64,000 nucleotides of DNA, taken from contig NZ_CP023563.1 of the NCBI RefSeq assembly GCF_002407185.1, positions 1,798,001-1,862,000 on the forward strand, in the 5' to 3' direction. The position numbers and the translations under genes were made by a program. Source of the stretch: Brachybacterium vulturis (GTDB taxonomy: Bacteria > Actinomycetota > Actinomycetes > Actinomycetales > Dermabacteraceae). Below, in pieces: positions 51,516 to 60,580 of the stretch. The notes beneath the pieces were generated by a model, which searched no databases, was not told where the DNA came from, and saw only the letters and a program-made list of their open reading frames with translations. The first letter of the stretch is position 1, and each line of letters starts with the position of its first letter.

Positions 51516-51735
51516 GGCGGGCGTCCGTCTCCGGACGTCGACGAGCTCCTGCGTGCTCCTGCGCGTCCTCCCATACGTCACATCCGCGTCGATTTCATAA
51601 CGGTTCACGGAGTGGGACCGAAGAGCGCCCCGGAGGGTGCTGCCCGCAGATATGGTCCCAAGCACACTGCGACAGTGCTGTCGCCACGGAACCCTCGGGG
51701 CGATTCCGGCCCCGCACCTGACCGAAGGAACCCTC

Positions 51736-52851
51736 ATGAAGAGCATCACACGTGCGCTCGCCCTGATCGGCGCCGGCGCCCTGACCCTCGCCGCCTGCGG
51801 CTCGGCCCCGGAGGAGACCGCCGGCGGCGGCGGCAGCGATGCCGGCGGCGGCTCGAGCGACTACAAGGCCTGCATGGTCTCCGACGCCGGCGGATGGGAC
51901 GACAAGTCCTTCAACGAATCCAGCTACAAGGGCCTGATGAATGCGAAGGAGTCCCTCGGGATCCAGACGCAGGCCGCGGAGTCCACCACCGTCTCCGACT
52001 TCGCCCCGAACATCAACAACATGGTGACCCAGGGCTGCGATCTGATCATCACCGTCGGCTTCCTGCTGGCCCCGGCCACCGGCGCCGCCGCGCAGGAGAA
52101 CCCCGACACCGACTTCGCGATCGTGGACTCCACCGCCCAGGACGCCGATGGCAACCCGATCGAGCTCGACAACGTCAAGCCCCTCGAGTTCAACACCGCC
52201 GAGGCCGCGTTCCTGGCCGGCTACCTGGCTGCCGGCATGACCGAGACCGGCAAGGTCGCCACCTACGGCGGCGTGGACATCCCCACCGTCACCATCTTCA
52301 TGGACGGCTACGTCGACGGCGTCGCCCATTACAACGAGACCCACGACACCGAGGTCGAGGTGCTCGGCTGGAACAAGGAGGAGCAGGCCGGCTCCATCGT
52401 CGGCACCTTCGAGGACCAGTCCAAGGGCAAGGCCGTCTCCGACGAGTTCTACAACGCGGGCGCCGACATCATCATGCCGGTGGCCGGGCCCGTCGGCGCC
52501 GGCACCCTCGCCTCCGCCAAGGAGGGCGAGGACCGCAAGGTGATCTGGGTCGACGCCGATGGCTACGAGACGAACTCCGCCGATCCCGAGGCCCAGTCCG
52601 TCATCCTCACCTCCGTGATGAAGGAGATGACGGTGGCTGTCGAGGACGTCATCGCAGGCGCCGCCGGCGGCGAGTTCGACGCCACCCCGTACGTCGGCAC
52701 CCTCGAGAACGGCGGCGTGGGCCTGGCCCCGTTCCACGAGTTCGAGGACGATGTCCCCGCCGAGCTGTCCGAGGAGCTGACGACCCTCGAGCAGGAGATC
52801 ATCGACGGCACCGTGAAGGTCGAGTCCAAGGCCTCCCCCGAGGGCGCCTGA
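51736..52851 (+). CDS. BMP-family nucleoside-binding lipoprotein
   Basis: Extracytoplasmic substrate-binding protein of 371 residues, tethered by a lipid-modified Cys21 (lipobox LAAC after a 20-residue signal peptide). YKACMVSDAGGWDDKSFNESSY holds the BMP/PnrA hallmark GGxxDKSFN (text shown in parts), and VGFLLAPA and PVAGPVGAGTL line the expected pocket. BMP proteins bind purine nucleosides. The neighbouring ATPase, two permeases, cytidine deaminase and thymidine phosphorylase support nucleoside uptake. AAGGA lies 7 bases before the ATG. A strong hairpin follows, likely keeping this gene more highly expressed than the rest. Confidence 0.93.
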   Translation: MKSITRALALIGAGALTLAACGSAPEETAGGGGSDAGGGSSDYKACMVSDAGGWDDKSFNESSYKGLMNAKESLGIQTQAAESTTVSDFAPNINNMVTQGCDLIITVGFLLAPATGAAAQENPDTDFAIVDSTAQDADGNPIELDNVKPLEFNTAEAAFLAGYLAAGMTETGKVATYGGVDIPTVTIFMDGYVDGVAHYNETHDTEVEVLGWNKEEQAGSIVGTFEDQSKGKAVSDEFYNAGADIIMPVAGPVGAGTLASAKEGEDRKVIWVDADGYETNSADPEAQSVILTSVMKEMTVAVEDVIAGAAGGEFDATPYVGTLENGGVGLAPFHEFEDDVPAELSEELTTLEQEIIDGTVKVESKASPEGA

Positions 52852-52868
52852 TCAGCCGCTGACCGGTG

Positions 52869-52900
52869 CGCGGTCCCCGCCTGCGAGGGCGGGGACCGCG
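52869..52900 (+). terminator. attenuating hairpin after the binding-protein gene
   Basis: Perfect 13-bp stem CGCGGTCCCCGCC / GGCGGGGACCGCG with a 6-base loop, 17 bases after the lipoprotein gene stop and 59 before the ATPase gene. Such hairpins commonly raise the level of the binding-protein mRNA segment over its downstream genes. Confidence 0.65.
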
Positions 52901-52959
52901 TCCCATGTCTGAACCCTGCTGGGCCGGATGCCCGGCCCGCACCGACGGAAGCGAGCGCT

Positions 52960-54531
52960 GTGAAACTCGAACTGCGCGGGATCACGAAGACCTTCGGGAC
53001 CTTCGTGGCCAACGACGCGATCGACCTGGTCGTTCAGCCGGGGGAGATCCACTCCCTGCTGGGTGAGAACGGGGCCGGCAAGTCGACCCTGATGAACGTG
53101 CTGTACGGGCTCTATCGTCCCGACGGCGGGCAGATCCTCATCGACGGGACGCCGGTCTCCTTCGCGGACCCCGGTGACGCGATGGACGCCGGCATCGGGA
53201 TGGTCCACCAGCACTTCATGCTGGTCCCGGTCTTCACCGTCGCCGAGAACATGGTGCTCGGGCACGAGCCGACCACGGGCGGTCTGCTGGACCTCGCCGC
53301 CGCCCGGAGGCTGGTGCGAGAGATCTCCGCCCGCTTCGGATTCGACCTGGATCCCGACGCGCTGGTCGAGGACCTGCCCGTGGGCGCCCAGCAGCGCGTC
53401 GAGATCATCAAGGCGCTCAGCCGCAGCGCCGAGGTGCTGGTCCTGGACGAGCCCACCGCGGTGCTCACCCCGCAGGAGACCGACGAGCTGATGGAGATCA
53501 TGCGTCAGCTGCGCGACGAGGGGACCTCGATCGTGTTCATCACCCACAAGCTCCGCGAGGTCAAAGCCGTCTCCGACCGGATCACCGTGATCCGCCGCGG
53601 CAAGGTCGTCGGCGAGGCGGACCCCTCCGCGGACCAGGCCGAGCTCGCCTCGCTGATGGTGGGCCGCCAGGTCTCGCTCAACCAGGACAAGACCGCGGCC
53701 GCCCCCGGGGAGGTGGCGCTCCAGGTGACGGATCTGCGGGTGATCGACGCGGCCGGCACGCGCACCCTCGACGGCGTCTCCTTCGATGTGCGCCATGGGG
53801 AGGTGCTCGCCGTCGCCGGGGTGCAGGGCAACGGTCAGACCGAGCTCACCGAGGCGCTGCTGGGACTGCAGCCGACGGTCCACGGCTCCGCGAAACTCGC
53901 CGGGAGGGAACTGGTGGGGCGGACCACGAAGCAGGTGCTCGACGCCGGCATCGGCTTCGTCCCCGAGGACCGCACCCACGACGCGCTGGTCGCCGACTTC
54001 ACGGTCGCCGAGAACCTGGTGCTGGACCAGCACGACCGGCCGCCCTTCGGCAGTGCGCTGGCGATGAAGCTGAAGCCGATCCGGGAGAACGCGGAGCAGC
54101 TGATCCCCGAGTTCGACATCCGCACCGGCTCCTCCGCCGCGACGGTCTCCACGTTGTCGGGCGGCAACCAGCAGAAGGTCGTCATGGCCCGGGCGCTCCA
54201 CCGCGAGCTCGCCCTGCTGATCGCCTCCCAGCCCACGCGCGGCGTGGACGTGGGCTCCATCGAGTTCCTGCACCGCCGCATCCTCGACGAGCGGGACAAG
54301 GGCACCCCGGTGCTGATCGTCTCCACCGAGCTGGACGAGGTCACCCAGCTCGCGGACCGCATCGCCGTGATGTACGGCGGGAAGATCCTGGGGATCGTGC
54401 CCGGGAACGAGGACCGCGATGTGCTCGGCCTGATGATGGCCGGCTACAGCGTCGACGCCGCGCGGGAGGCCGTCGCCTCCGGCGCCCGTACCACCGATTC
54501 CCAGCTCGCCGACGAAGGAGATATCGAATGA
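52960..54531 (+). CDS. nucleoside ABC transporter ATP-binding protein (two ABC domains)
   Basis: Protein of 523 residues with two tandem nucleotide-binding domains, as in the RbsA/NupO class. Domain 1: GENGAGKSTL (about 36-45), HQHFMLVP, the signature region LPVGAQQRVEIIKAL and LVLDEPTAVL. Domain 2: GVQGNGQTEL in place of a canonical Walker A (degenerate, no GKS/T), LSGGNQQKVVMARAL and LIASQPTRGVD. The weak second site is usual for this family. GTG start at 52960. Cytosolic face of the membrane, partner of the two permeases that follow. Confidence 0.95.
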   Translation: MKLELRGITKTFGTFVANDAIDLVVQPGEIHSLLGENGAGKSTLMNVLYGLYRPDGGQILIDGTPVSFADPGDAMDAGIGMVHQHFMLVPVFTVAENMVLGHEPTTGGLLDLAAARRLVREISARFGFDLDPDALVEDLPVGAQQRVEIIKALSRSAEVLVLDEPTAVLTPQETDELMEIMRQLRDEGTSIVFITHKLREVKAVSDRITVIRRGKVVGEADPSADQAELASLMVGRQVSLNQDKTAAAPGEVALQVTDLRVIDAAGTRTLDGVSFDVRHGEVLAVAGVQGNGQTELTEALLGLQPTVHGSAKLAGRELVGRTTKQVLDAGIGFVPEDRTHDALVADFTVAENLVLDQHDRPPFGSALAMKLKPIRENAEQLIPEFDIRTGSSAATVSTLSGGNQQKVVMARALHRELALLIASQPTRGVDVGSIEFLHRRILDERDKGTPVLIVSTELDEVTQLADRIAVMYGGKILGIVPGNEDRDVLGLMMAGYSVDAAREAVASGARTTDSQLADEGDIE

Positions 54532-54580
54532 CGTTCCGCGGTGGTCGACAGGCGAGGCACGAGCGGGAGGAGAGGAACAG

Positions 54581-56167
54581 ATGAGCACCGTGGAGACGAC
54601 CGGTCCCGTTCCGGGCCGGGCGGACGGCTCCGACGCCCCGCCGCCCCCCGAGCGGACCGCGGAGACCGCGCTGTCCAGGACCCTGCAGAAGATCGCCCGC
54701 GGCGACCTGCTGGTCGTGGTGATGAGCTTCGTGTTCGCCTTCCTGATCGGCTCCGTGCTCATCGTGATCGCCGATCAGGAGGTGCGGGCGTCCCTCGTGT
54801 ACTTCTTCGACCGGCCCACCGACGCGCTGACCGCGATCTGGCAGTCCGTCACCCAGGCCTACGGCGCCATGTTCCGCGGCGCGATCTTCGACATCCCCGG
54901 GTACTCGCGGGCGGCCCAGAGCGTCCGCGACGCCGGTGGCAGCGGCACCTATGTGCTGCTGCCCGCACTCTCGGCGGGACTGCGCCCGCTCACCGAGACC
55001 CTCACGGTCGCGACCCCGCTGATCATCGCCTCCGCCGGGATGGCGGTCTCCTTCCGTGCCGGGCTGTTCAACATCGGCGGCACCGGGCAGCTCATCGCCG
55101 GCGCGATGGCCGCCGGCTACATGGGCTTCACCTTCGACCTGCCGGTCGTCGTGCACCTGCTGGTCTGCCTGATCGCCGGCGTGCTCGCCGGTGGCATCTG
55201 GGGCGGCATCGCCGGGTTCCTCAAGGCGCGCTTCGGCGCCAACGAGGTCATCAGCACCATCATGCTGAACTGGATCGCCACCTACCTGCTGTTCTTCGCG
55301 CTGAAGACCGCGGCGTTCACCGGCACCAACCAGTCCCAGCCCACCTCGCCGTCGGTCGGTGACAATGCGGTGCTGCCACTGCTGCTGGGCTCCGGGTTCC
55401 GCCTCCACGCAGGACTGTTCCTCGCGGCCGGTGCGGCCGTGGTGCTGTGGTGGCTGATGAGCCGCTCCACCATCGGTTTCCACTTCCGGGCGGTGGGCTC
55501 CAATCCCCGCGCCGCCCAGGTCGCCGGCATCTCCCCGGCCCGCACCGCCTTCCTGGTGCTGGCCGTGGCCGGCGCCCTGGTGGGCCTGGCCGGCGCCGTG
55601 CACGTGCTCGGGACCGAGCAGCGGCTCACCGAGGGCGTCGCCGGCTCCATCGGCTTCGACGCCATCACCGTGGCGCTGCTGGGCCGCTCGGGACCGGTGG
55701 GCATCGTGCTGGCCGGTCTGCTGTTCGCGGGCCTGTCCACCGGGGGCCGCTTCATGGAATCCAACCAGGGCGTGCCGCTGGACCTGGTGCAGGTGATCCA
55801 GGTGCTGGTGGTGCTGTTCATCGCGGCCCCGCCGTTGGTGCGCACCCTGATCGGTCTGCGTCGCATCGATCATCCCGGGGCGAGCACCCGCCTGCGCGGC
55901 GCCGGCCGCGGGCGCACCGGCGGCCAGAAGGCCGCCGTCGCCTCCGGTGCCGCGGCGACCGCCGCCGCCACGTCGGACGCGGCCGCCTCCGGCACCGCCG
56001 GCTCGGAGGCCGCCACGACCGGCTCCGGAGCGACAGGCTCGGGCACATCCGGCGCGACCGCTGCGGACGCCACCGGGACCTCCCCACCGGACCCGGCGGG
56101 GGACGGGGCCGCGCCCGCAGGCGAACGGTCCGAGGACCGCACCGACGAGCAGGAGGAGGAGCGATGA
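54581..56167 (+). CDS. nucleoside ABC transporter permease 1
   Basis: Protein of 528 residues, about ten hydrophobic helices. FRAGLFNIGGTGQLIAGAMA and GLAGAVHVLGTEQRLTEGV (read around 155-175 and 335-355) mark the BPD_transp_2 family used by nucleoside and sugar importers. The N-terminal 45 residues are hydrophilic and acidic. The C-terminal 90 residues are an unusual Ala/Gly/Ser/Thr-rich, then acidic, tail that is probably disordered. A GGGAGGAGAGG site precedes the ATG. Overlaps permease 2 by ATGA (56164-56167). Confidence 0.92.
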   Translation: MSTVETTGPVPGRADGSDAPPPPERTAETALSRTLQKIARGDLLVVVMSFVFAFLIGSVLIVIADQEVRASLVYFFDRPTDALTAIWQSVTQAYGAMFRGAIFDIPGYSRAAQSVRDAGGSGTYVLLPALSAGLRPLTETLTVATPLIIASAGMAVSFRAGLFNIGGTGQLIAGAMAAGYMGFTFDLPVVVHLLVCLIAGVLAGGIWGGIAGFLKARFGANEVISTIMLNWIATYLLFFALKTAAFTGTNQSQPTSPSVGDNAVLPLLLGSGFRLHAGLFLAAGAAVVLWWLMSRSTIGFHFRAVGSNPRAAQVAGISPARTAFLVLAVAGALVGLAGAVHVLGTEQRLTEGVAGSIGFDAITVALLGRSGPVGIVLAGLLFAGLSTGGRFMESNQGVPLDLVQVIQVLVVLFIAAPPLVRTLIGLRRIDHPGASTRLRGAGRGRTGGQKAAVASGAAATAAATSDAAASGTAGSEAATTGSGATGSGTSGATAADATGTSPPDPAGDGAAPAGERSEDRTDEQEEER

Positions 56168-57501
56168 GCACGACCCCCACCGTCGCCAAGGACGACTCCG
56201 CCAGCGCCAGGACCCTCGACGACACCCGCCCCTCGAGCTGGTGGCACCTGCCGGTGACCACCACCGTGATGGGGCTGCTCGCACTGGTCGTGTTCGGCCT
56301 GCGCGGGATACCCGGGGTCGAGTCCGCGTACGTCGTGGTCCACGCCAGCGACATGAACCCCTTCGGGCTCATCCCCGAGCAGATCGTCCTGCCCTCGAAG
56401 GCCGGCTCGATCGGGCTGTCCGTGATCGCACTGCTCGCCTCCGCCGCGCTGTGGGTGCTCCAGGCCCGCGTGGCCCGCCCGGCGGCCCGCGTGCGCCTCA
56501 CCCTGATCGCCGTGTTCGCGGTGGCCTGGATCCTGGCGTTCCTGACCTGGGTGATCTCGCAGCGCACCCTCGACGTGACCACGCTGCTGCAGGGCACCAT
56601 CGTGCTCGCAGTCCCGCTGGCCTTCGGTGCGCTGTCCGGGGTGCTCTCCGAACGCTCGGGCGTCATCAACATCGCGATCGAGGGACAGCTGCTGTTCGGT
56701 GCCTTCGGCGCCACCCTGGTGGGCTCGATCACCGGCAGCGTCTGGATCGGCCTGCTGGCCGCCCCGATCGTGGCCATGTTCATGGGGGCACTGCTGGCCA
56801 TGTTCGCGGTCGGCTACCACGTCCAGCAGATCATCGTGGGCGTGGTGCTGAACGTGCTCGCCATCGGACTCACCTCGTTCTTCTTCGGCTCCGTGATGAG
56901 CGACAACCCCGGCCTGTTCAACGCCCCGATGCGCCTGCCCACGCTGCGGATCCCGGTGCTGGCCGACCTCCCGCTGGTCGGCGCCGCCCTGTTCGAGCAG
57001 AACATCCTCGTCTACCTGATGTGGATCATCGTCGCCCTGCTGACGATCGCGCTGTTCCGCACGCGCTGGGGTCTGCGGGTGCGCGCCGTCGGCGAGCACC
57101 CCAAGGCCGCGGACACCGTCGGCATCGCGGTGAACCTCACCCGCTGGAAGAACGTGCTGCTGGGCTCGGCCGTGGCCGGCCTCGGCGGTGCGACGCTGAC
57201 CATCGGCACCGGGGTCGCCTTCGGTGAGGAGATGTCCGCCGGCAAGGGCTACATCGCGCTGGCCGCGATGATCCTGGGCCGATACCATCCCATCGGCGCC
57301 CTGCTGGCGGCGCTCACCTTCGCCTTCGCGGACTCGCTCCAGCTGCGGCTGGGCACCATGTCCGCCGCGGAGGGAGGCGTCAGCATCCCCGGCGACTTCC
57401 TGCTGATGCTGCCGTACGTCGTCGCCCTGTTCGCCGTGGCCGGTGTCGTGGGCCGGGTACGGGTGCCGGCCGCCAACGGCCAGCCGTACATCAAGCAGTG
57501 A
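56164..57501 (+). CDS. nucleoside ABC transporter permease 2
   Basis: Protein of 445 residues, about ten helices. The family text LSERSGVINIAIEGQLLFGA, GYHVQQIIVGVVLNVLA and GKGYIALAAMILGRYHPIG is clear (BPD_transp_2, NupQ-like). The start at ATG 56164 overlaps the permease 1 stop, with GAGGAGGAG just upstream; a longer in-frame extension into permease 1 is rejected. Forms the membrane channel with permease 1. Confidence 0.93.
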   Translation: MSTTPTVAKDDSASARTLDDTRPSSWWHLPVTTTVMGLLALVVFGLRGIPGVESAYVVVHASDMNPFGLIPEQIVLPSKAGSIGLSVIALLASAALWVLQARVARPAARVRLTLIAVFAVAWILAFLTWVISQRTLDVTTLLQGTIVLAVPLAFGALSGVLSERSGVINIAIEGQLLFGAFGATLVGSITGSVWIGLLAAPIVAMFMGALLAMFAVGYHVQQIIVGVVLNVLAIGLTSFFFGSVMSDNPGLFNAPMRLPTLRIPVLADLPLVGAALFEQNILVYLMWIIVALLTIALFRTRWGLRVRAVGEHPKAADTVGIAVNLTRWKNVLLGSAVAGLGGATLTIGTGVAFGEEMSAGKGYIALAAMILGRYHPIGALLAALTFAFADSLQLRLGTMSAAEGGVSIPGDFLLMLPYVVALFAVAGVVGRVRVPAANGQPYIKQ

Positions 57502-57577
57502 GACCGATACCGTGCCCTCGGAGCATCGACCCGCAGCGGGAGCACCGACACGCAGGGGGAGCAGGGGAGGCCAGAGC

Positions 57578-58021
57578 ATGAGCGAGACCTCGCAGCACGA
57601 GGTGACCGGGACCGAGCCCGCGTTCGAGGAGCTGCTCGCCGCGGCCCGAGAGATCGCCGAGCGCGCGTACACCCCGTACTCGCACTTCCGGGTGGGTGCG
57701 GCCGGGTATGCCGAGGACGGCCGTCTGGTGCGCGGATGCAACGTCGAGAACGCCGGCTACGGGGTCACCCTGTGCGCCGAGTGCGGGCTGATCAGCGAGC
57801 TGATCGCCGGCGGCGGAGGGAAGCTCCGCCGCTTCGTGTGCGTGGGCGGCGGTGAGCAGGTCAGCCGCCAGGAGCGCGGCGTGGTCATGCCCTGCGGCCG
57901 CTGCCGACAGCTGCTCTCCGAGCACGCGGCGCCGGATCTCGTGATCCTCACCCCCGAGGGGCCGCGCACGATGGCCGAGGTGCTGCCCCAGGCCTTCGGT
58001 CCCGCCGACCTCCACCCCTGA
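57578..58021 (+). CDS. cdd: cytidine deaminase
   Basis: Deaminates cytidine and deoxycytidine to uridine forms. It has 147 residues. YTPYSHFRVGAAG near the N-terminus; NVENAGYGVTLCAECG with the catalytic CAE; MPCGRCRQLLSE with the PCxxC zinc ligands. GGGGAGG lies about 8 bases before the ATG. It is 76 bases after permease 2 and 36 before deoA, extending the uptake operon into catabolism of the imported nucleosides. Confidence 0.95.
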   Translation: MSETSQHEVTGTEPAFEELLAAAREIAERAYTPYSHFRVGAAGYAEDGRLVRGCNVENAGYGVTLCAECGLISELIAGGGGKLRRFVCVGGGEQVSRQERGVVMPCGRCRQLLSEHAAPDLVILTPEGPRTMAEVLPQAFGPADLHP

Positions 58022-58057
58022 GCCACCACACCCCGCACCCGATCCCGAGGAGCACCC

Positions 58058-59371
58058 ATGACCGACACCCCCGCAGACCCCGCCGTCGAGCCCTTCGACG
58101 TCGTGGACGTCATCCGCACCAAGCGCGACGGCGGCCGCCTCCCCGCAGAGCAGATTGACTGGGTGATCGACGCCTACACCCGCGGCGTCGTCGCCGAGCA
58201 GCAGATGGCCGCCCTGGCCATGGCGATCTTCCTGCGCGGCATGGAACGCCCCGAGATCGCGCGCTGGACCCGCGCGATGATCGACAGCGGCCAGCGGATG
58301 GACTTCTCCGCGCTCTCCAAGCCCACCACCGACAAGCACTCCACCGGTGGGGTGGGCGACAAGATCACCCTCCCGCTCGCGCCGCTGGTCGCGAGCTTCG
58401 GCGTGGCGGTCCCGCAGCTGTCCGGTCGCGGGCTCGGCCACACCGGCGGCACCCTCGACAAGCTCGAGGCGATCCCGGGCTGGCGCGCCGATCTCAGCAG
58501 CGCGGAGATGATGGCGCAGCTCGAGAGCGCAGGGGCCGTGATCTGCGCGGCCGGCTCCGGCCTCGCCCCGGCGGACAAGAAGCTCTACGCCCTGCGCGAC
58601 ATCACCGGCACCGTCGAGGCGATCCCGCTGATCGCCTCCTCGATCATGTCCAAGAAGATCGCCGAGGGCACCGCCGCGCTCACGCTCGACGTCAAGACCG
58701 GTGCCGGCGCCTTCATGCGTGAGGAGGCCGACGCCCGCGAGCTCGCCCGCACCATGGTCGAGCTCGGCACCGATGCGGGCGTGCGCACCGTGGCCCTGCT
58801 GACCGATATGTCCGCGCCGCTCGGACGCACCGCCGGCAACGGCCTTGAGGTGCGCGAATCGCTCGAGGTGCTCGCCGGTGGCGGGCCGGCCGACGTGGTC
58901 GAGCTGACCTGCGCCCTGGCCCGGGAGATGCTCGAGGCCGCCGGGGTGCGCAACGCCGATGTCGAGACCGCGCTCGCCGATGGCCGCGCCATGGACTCCT
59001 GGCGCGCGATGATCGCGGCCCAGGGCGGGGACGTGGACGCCCCGCTGCCCGTCGCGCAGCATGTCGAGGAGTTCCGTGCCACCGAGGACGGCGTGGTGAC
59101 CGGGCTCGATGCGATGGGTGTCGGGGTCGCCGCCTGGCGGCTCGGGGCCGGCCGCTCGCGCCCGGGCGAGGCCGTGCAGGCCGCGGCCGGGGTCGAGATC
59201 GAGGCCCATATCGGTGACGAGGTGAGGGCCGGGGACGTGCTCGCACGGCTGCACACCGACACCGCCGAACGCATGCCCCGCGCGATCGAGTCGATCACCG
59301 GGAGCTGGACCCTCGCGACCCTCGGCACCGAGGTCCCGGCGCGGAGGATCGTCAAGGACCGCATCGCCTGA
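58058..59371 (+). CDS. deoA: thymidine (pyrimidine-nucleoside) phosphorylase
   Basis: Splits thymidine or uridine with phosphate to base and (deoxy)ribose-1-phosphate. It has 437 residues. VIRTKRDGGRLPAEQIDWVI at the N-terminus; KHSTGGVGDKITLPLAPLVA (phosphate and substrate loop); SGRGLGHTGGTLDKLEAIPG; DVKTGAGAFM. Last gene of the uptake/salvage run, convergent with the kinase-Nudix gene 41 bases away. TGAGCGC and GCGCTCA flank the junction as a possible shared hairpin. Confidence 0.96.
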   Translation: MTDTPADPAVEPFDVVDVIRTKRDGGRLPAEQIDWVIDAYTRGVVAEQQMAALAMAIFLRGMERPEIARWTRAMIDSGQRMDFSALSKPTTDKHSTGGVGDKITLPLAPLVASFGVAVPQLSGRGLGHTGGTLDKLEAIPGWRADLSSAEMMAQLESAGAVICAAGSGLAPADKKLYALRDITGTVEAIPLIASSIMSKKIAEGTAALTLDVKTGAGAFMREEADARELARTMVELGTDAGVRTVALLTDMSAPLGRTAGNGLEVRESLEVLAGGGPADVVELTCALAREMLEAAGVRNADVETALADGRAMDSWRAMIAAQGGDVDAPLPVAQHVEEFRATEDGVVTGLDAMGVGVAAWRLGAGRSRPGEAVQAAAGVEIEAHIGDEVRAGDVLARLHTDTAERMPRAIESITGSWTLATLGTEVPARRIVKDRIA

Positions 59372-59412
59372 GCGCACGGACCGCCGTGGTGGGCGGCGCG
59401 GCGCCGCAGCGC

Positions 59413-60498
59413 TCAGCCGCGGCGGTGCAGCGCGGGCAGGATGTGCTGGACCATCAGCGGCGCCAGCCGACCGGCGCCGCTCGGCGGCGAGTCCGCGGTG
59501 ACCGGGATCCACTGGTGCTCGGCCAGCTCGGCCCGCACCTGCAGCGGGGAGGGCAGCGGAGCGCGGGTGGTGAAGACGCTCGAGCGCACCACGGTGCCGG
59601 GTTCGTTCGCCGCCACCGCCTCGAACTCGCCGAGCTCCTCGAGGTCCGTGGCCTGCAGCACCGCGCCCAGCTCCTCCTCGACCTCGCGCAGCGCCGCCTC
59701 ACGGGCGGTCTCCCCGGGATCGAGCTTCCCGCCCACCTGCATCCACGAGCCGGTGCCGTGCTTGCGCACGCACAGCAGCTCGGTGCGGTGAGCGGCTCCG
59801 GCGGGGGCCGCGCGGAGGAAGCACACCGCCGCGATCCGCAGCCGGCTCGAGGACCCGCCCAGGGCGCGGCAGCGCGACTCCGCCTCGGCGAGCTGGACGA
59901 GCTCGCGCAGACGGCGCACCGCCGCCTGCAGACCGCAGGGGCGCAGCCCGATCCGTGTCCAGCGTGCCAGGTCCTGCTTCTGCTGGCGGGCCAGCGCCGT
60001 GCCGCGCCGCAGGAGGATCGGGACCGACTTGCGACGCTCGCGCAGATCGCGCAGCAACCGCAGGGTGAACACCACCGGCACGGGCCGGTCCAGCACGATC
60101 GCCTCGGCGAGCAGTCCGGCCGCTCTCAGCGGCGCGATCAGCTCACCGGCGAAGATGCCCTCGGCGATGAACACGGGAGCGTCCCCGATCTCGAGGTGAG
60201 CGGTGCCGGTGCGTCGGGACTGCGCGATCGAATAGGTGGGGATCTCGGCGGCGCCGTCGTGGGCGAGCGCCGTGAGCGCGGCCAGTGCCGCGCCGTCGTC
60301 CCAGCATGCCGGCAGGTCCCAGTCCGGGATGCCGAAGCGGCGCGGCAGTGAGGGATCGTCGCCGTCGCGGTAGAAGTCGTCGAGATTCAGCGCGGGCACC
60401 CCGGAGCGGCGCGCGACCATGCCCTTGCCGCTCCCGGAGGGACCGGTCAGCAGGACGATCCGGCGCGGGGGTCGGGAGTGCGGTGGGGTCTCGGTCAC
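59413..60498 (-). CDS. uridine-kinase-like domain fused to a Nudix hydrolase
   Basis: Protein of 361 residues joining two enzymes. Residues 12-205: P-loop kinase like actinobacterial uridine kinases, with LTGPSGSGKG (19-26), NLDDFYRDGDDPSLPRRFG (38 onward) and DLRERRKSVPILLRRG. Residues 216-361: Nudix hydrolase with the complete box GKLDPGETAREAALREVEEE then LG. The Walker A reads GSGKG, with Gly26 where Ser/Thr should bind Mg, so kinase activity is in doubt. GTG start at 60498; TAGACT on the minus strand (60512-60507) lies 8 bases away, so the mRNA may be nearly leaderless. Position opposite deoA fits nucleotide salvage. Confidence 0.85.
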   Translation of the reverse strand: MTETPPHSRPPRRIVLLTGPSGSGKGMVARRSGVPALNLDDFYRDGDDPSLPRRFGIPDWDLPACWDDGAALAALTALAHDGAAEIPTYSIAQSRRTGTAHLEIGDAPVFIAEGIFAGELIAPLRAAGLLAEAIVLDRPVPVVFTLRLLRDLRERRKSVPILLRRGTALARQQKQDLARWTRIGLRPCGLQAAVRRLRELVQLAEAESRCRALGGSSSRLRIAAVCFLRAAPAGAAHRTELLCVRKHGTGSWMQVGGKLDPGETAREAALREVEEELGAVLQATDLEELGEFEAVAANEPGTVVRSSVFTTRAPLPSPLQVRAELAEHQWIPVTADSPPSGAGRLAPLMVQHILPALHRRG

Positions 60499-60580
60499 GG
60501 CCGTCCAGTCTAGGGCAGAGCTCGCTCAGCTCGAGCGTGATGGGCTGAGCTGCTACCGCTCGTTCCTCGCAGTACGTCGC

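Noticed and set aside
52960..54531. Degenerate Walker A (GNGQTEL) of the second ABC domain as a defect
   Set aside because: Asymmetric, weak second sites are usual in the two-domain RbsA/NupO-type ATPases.
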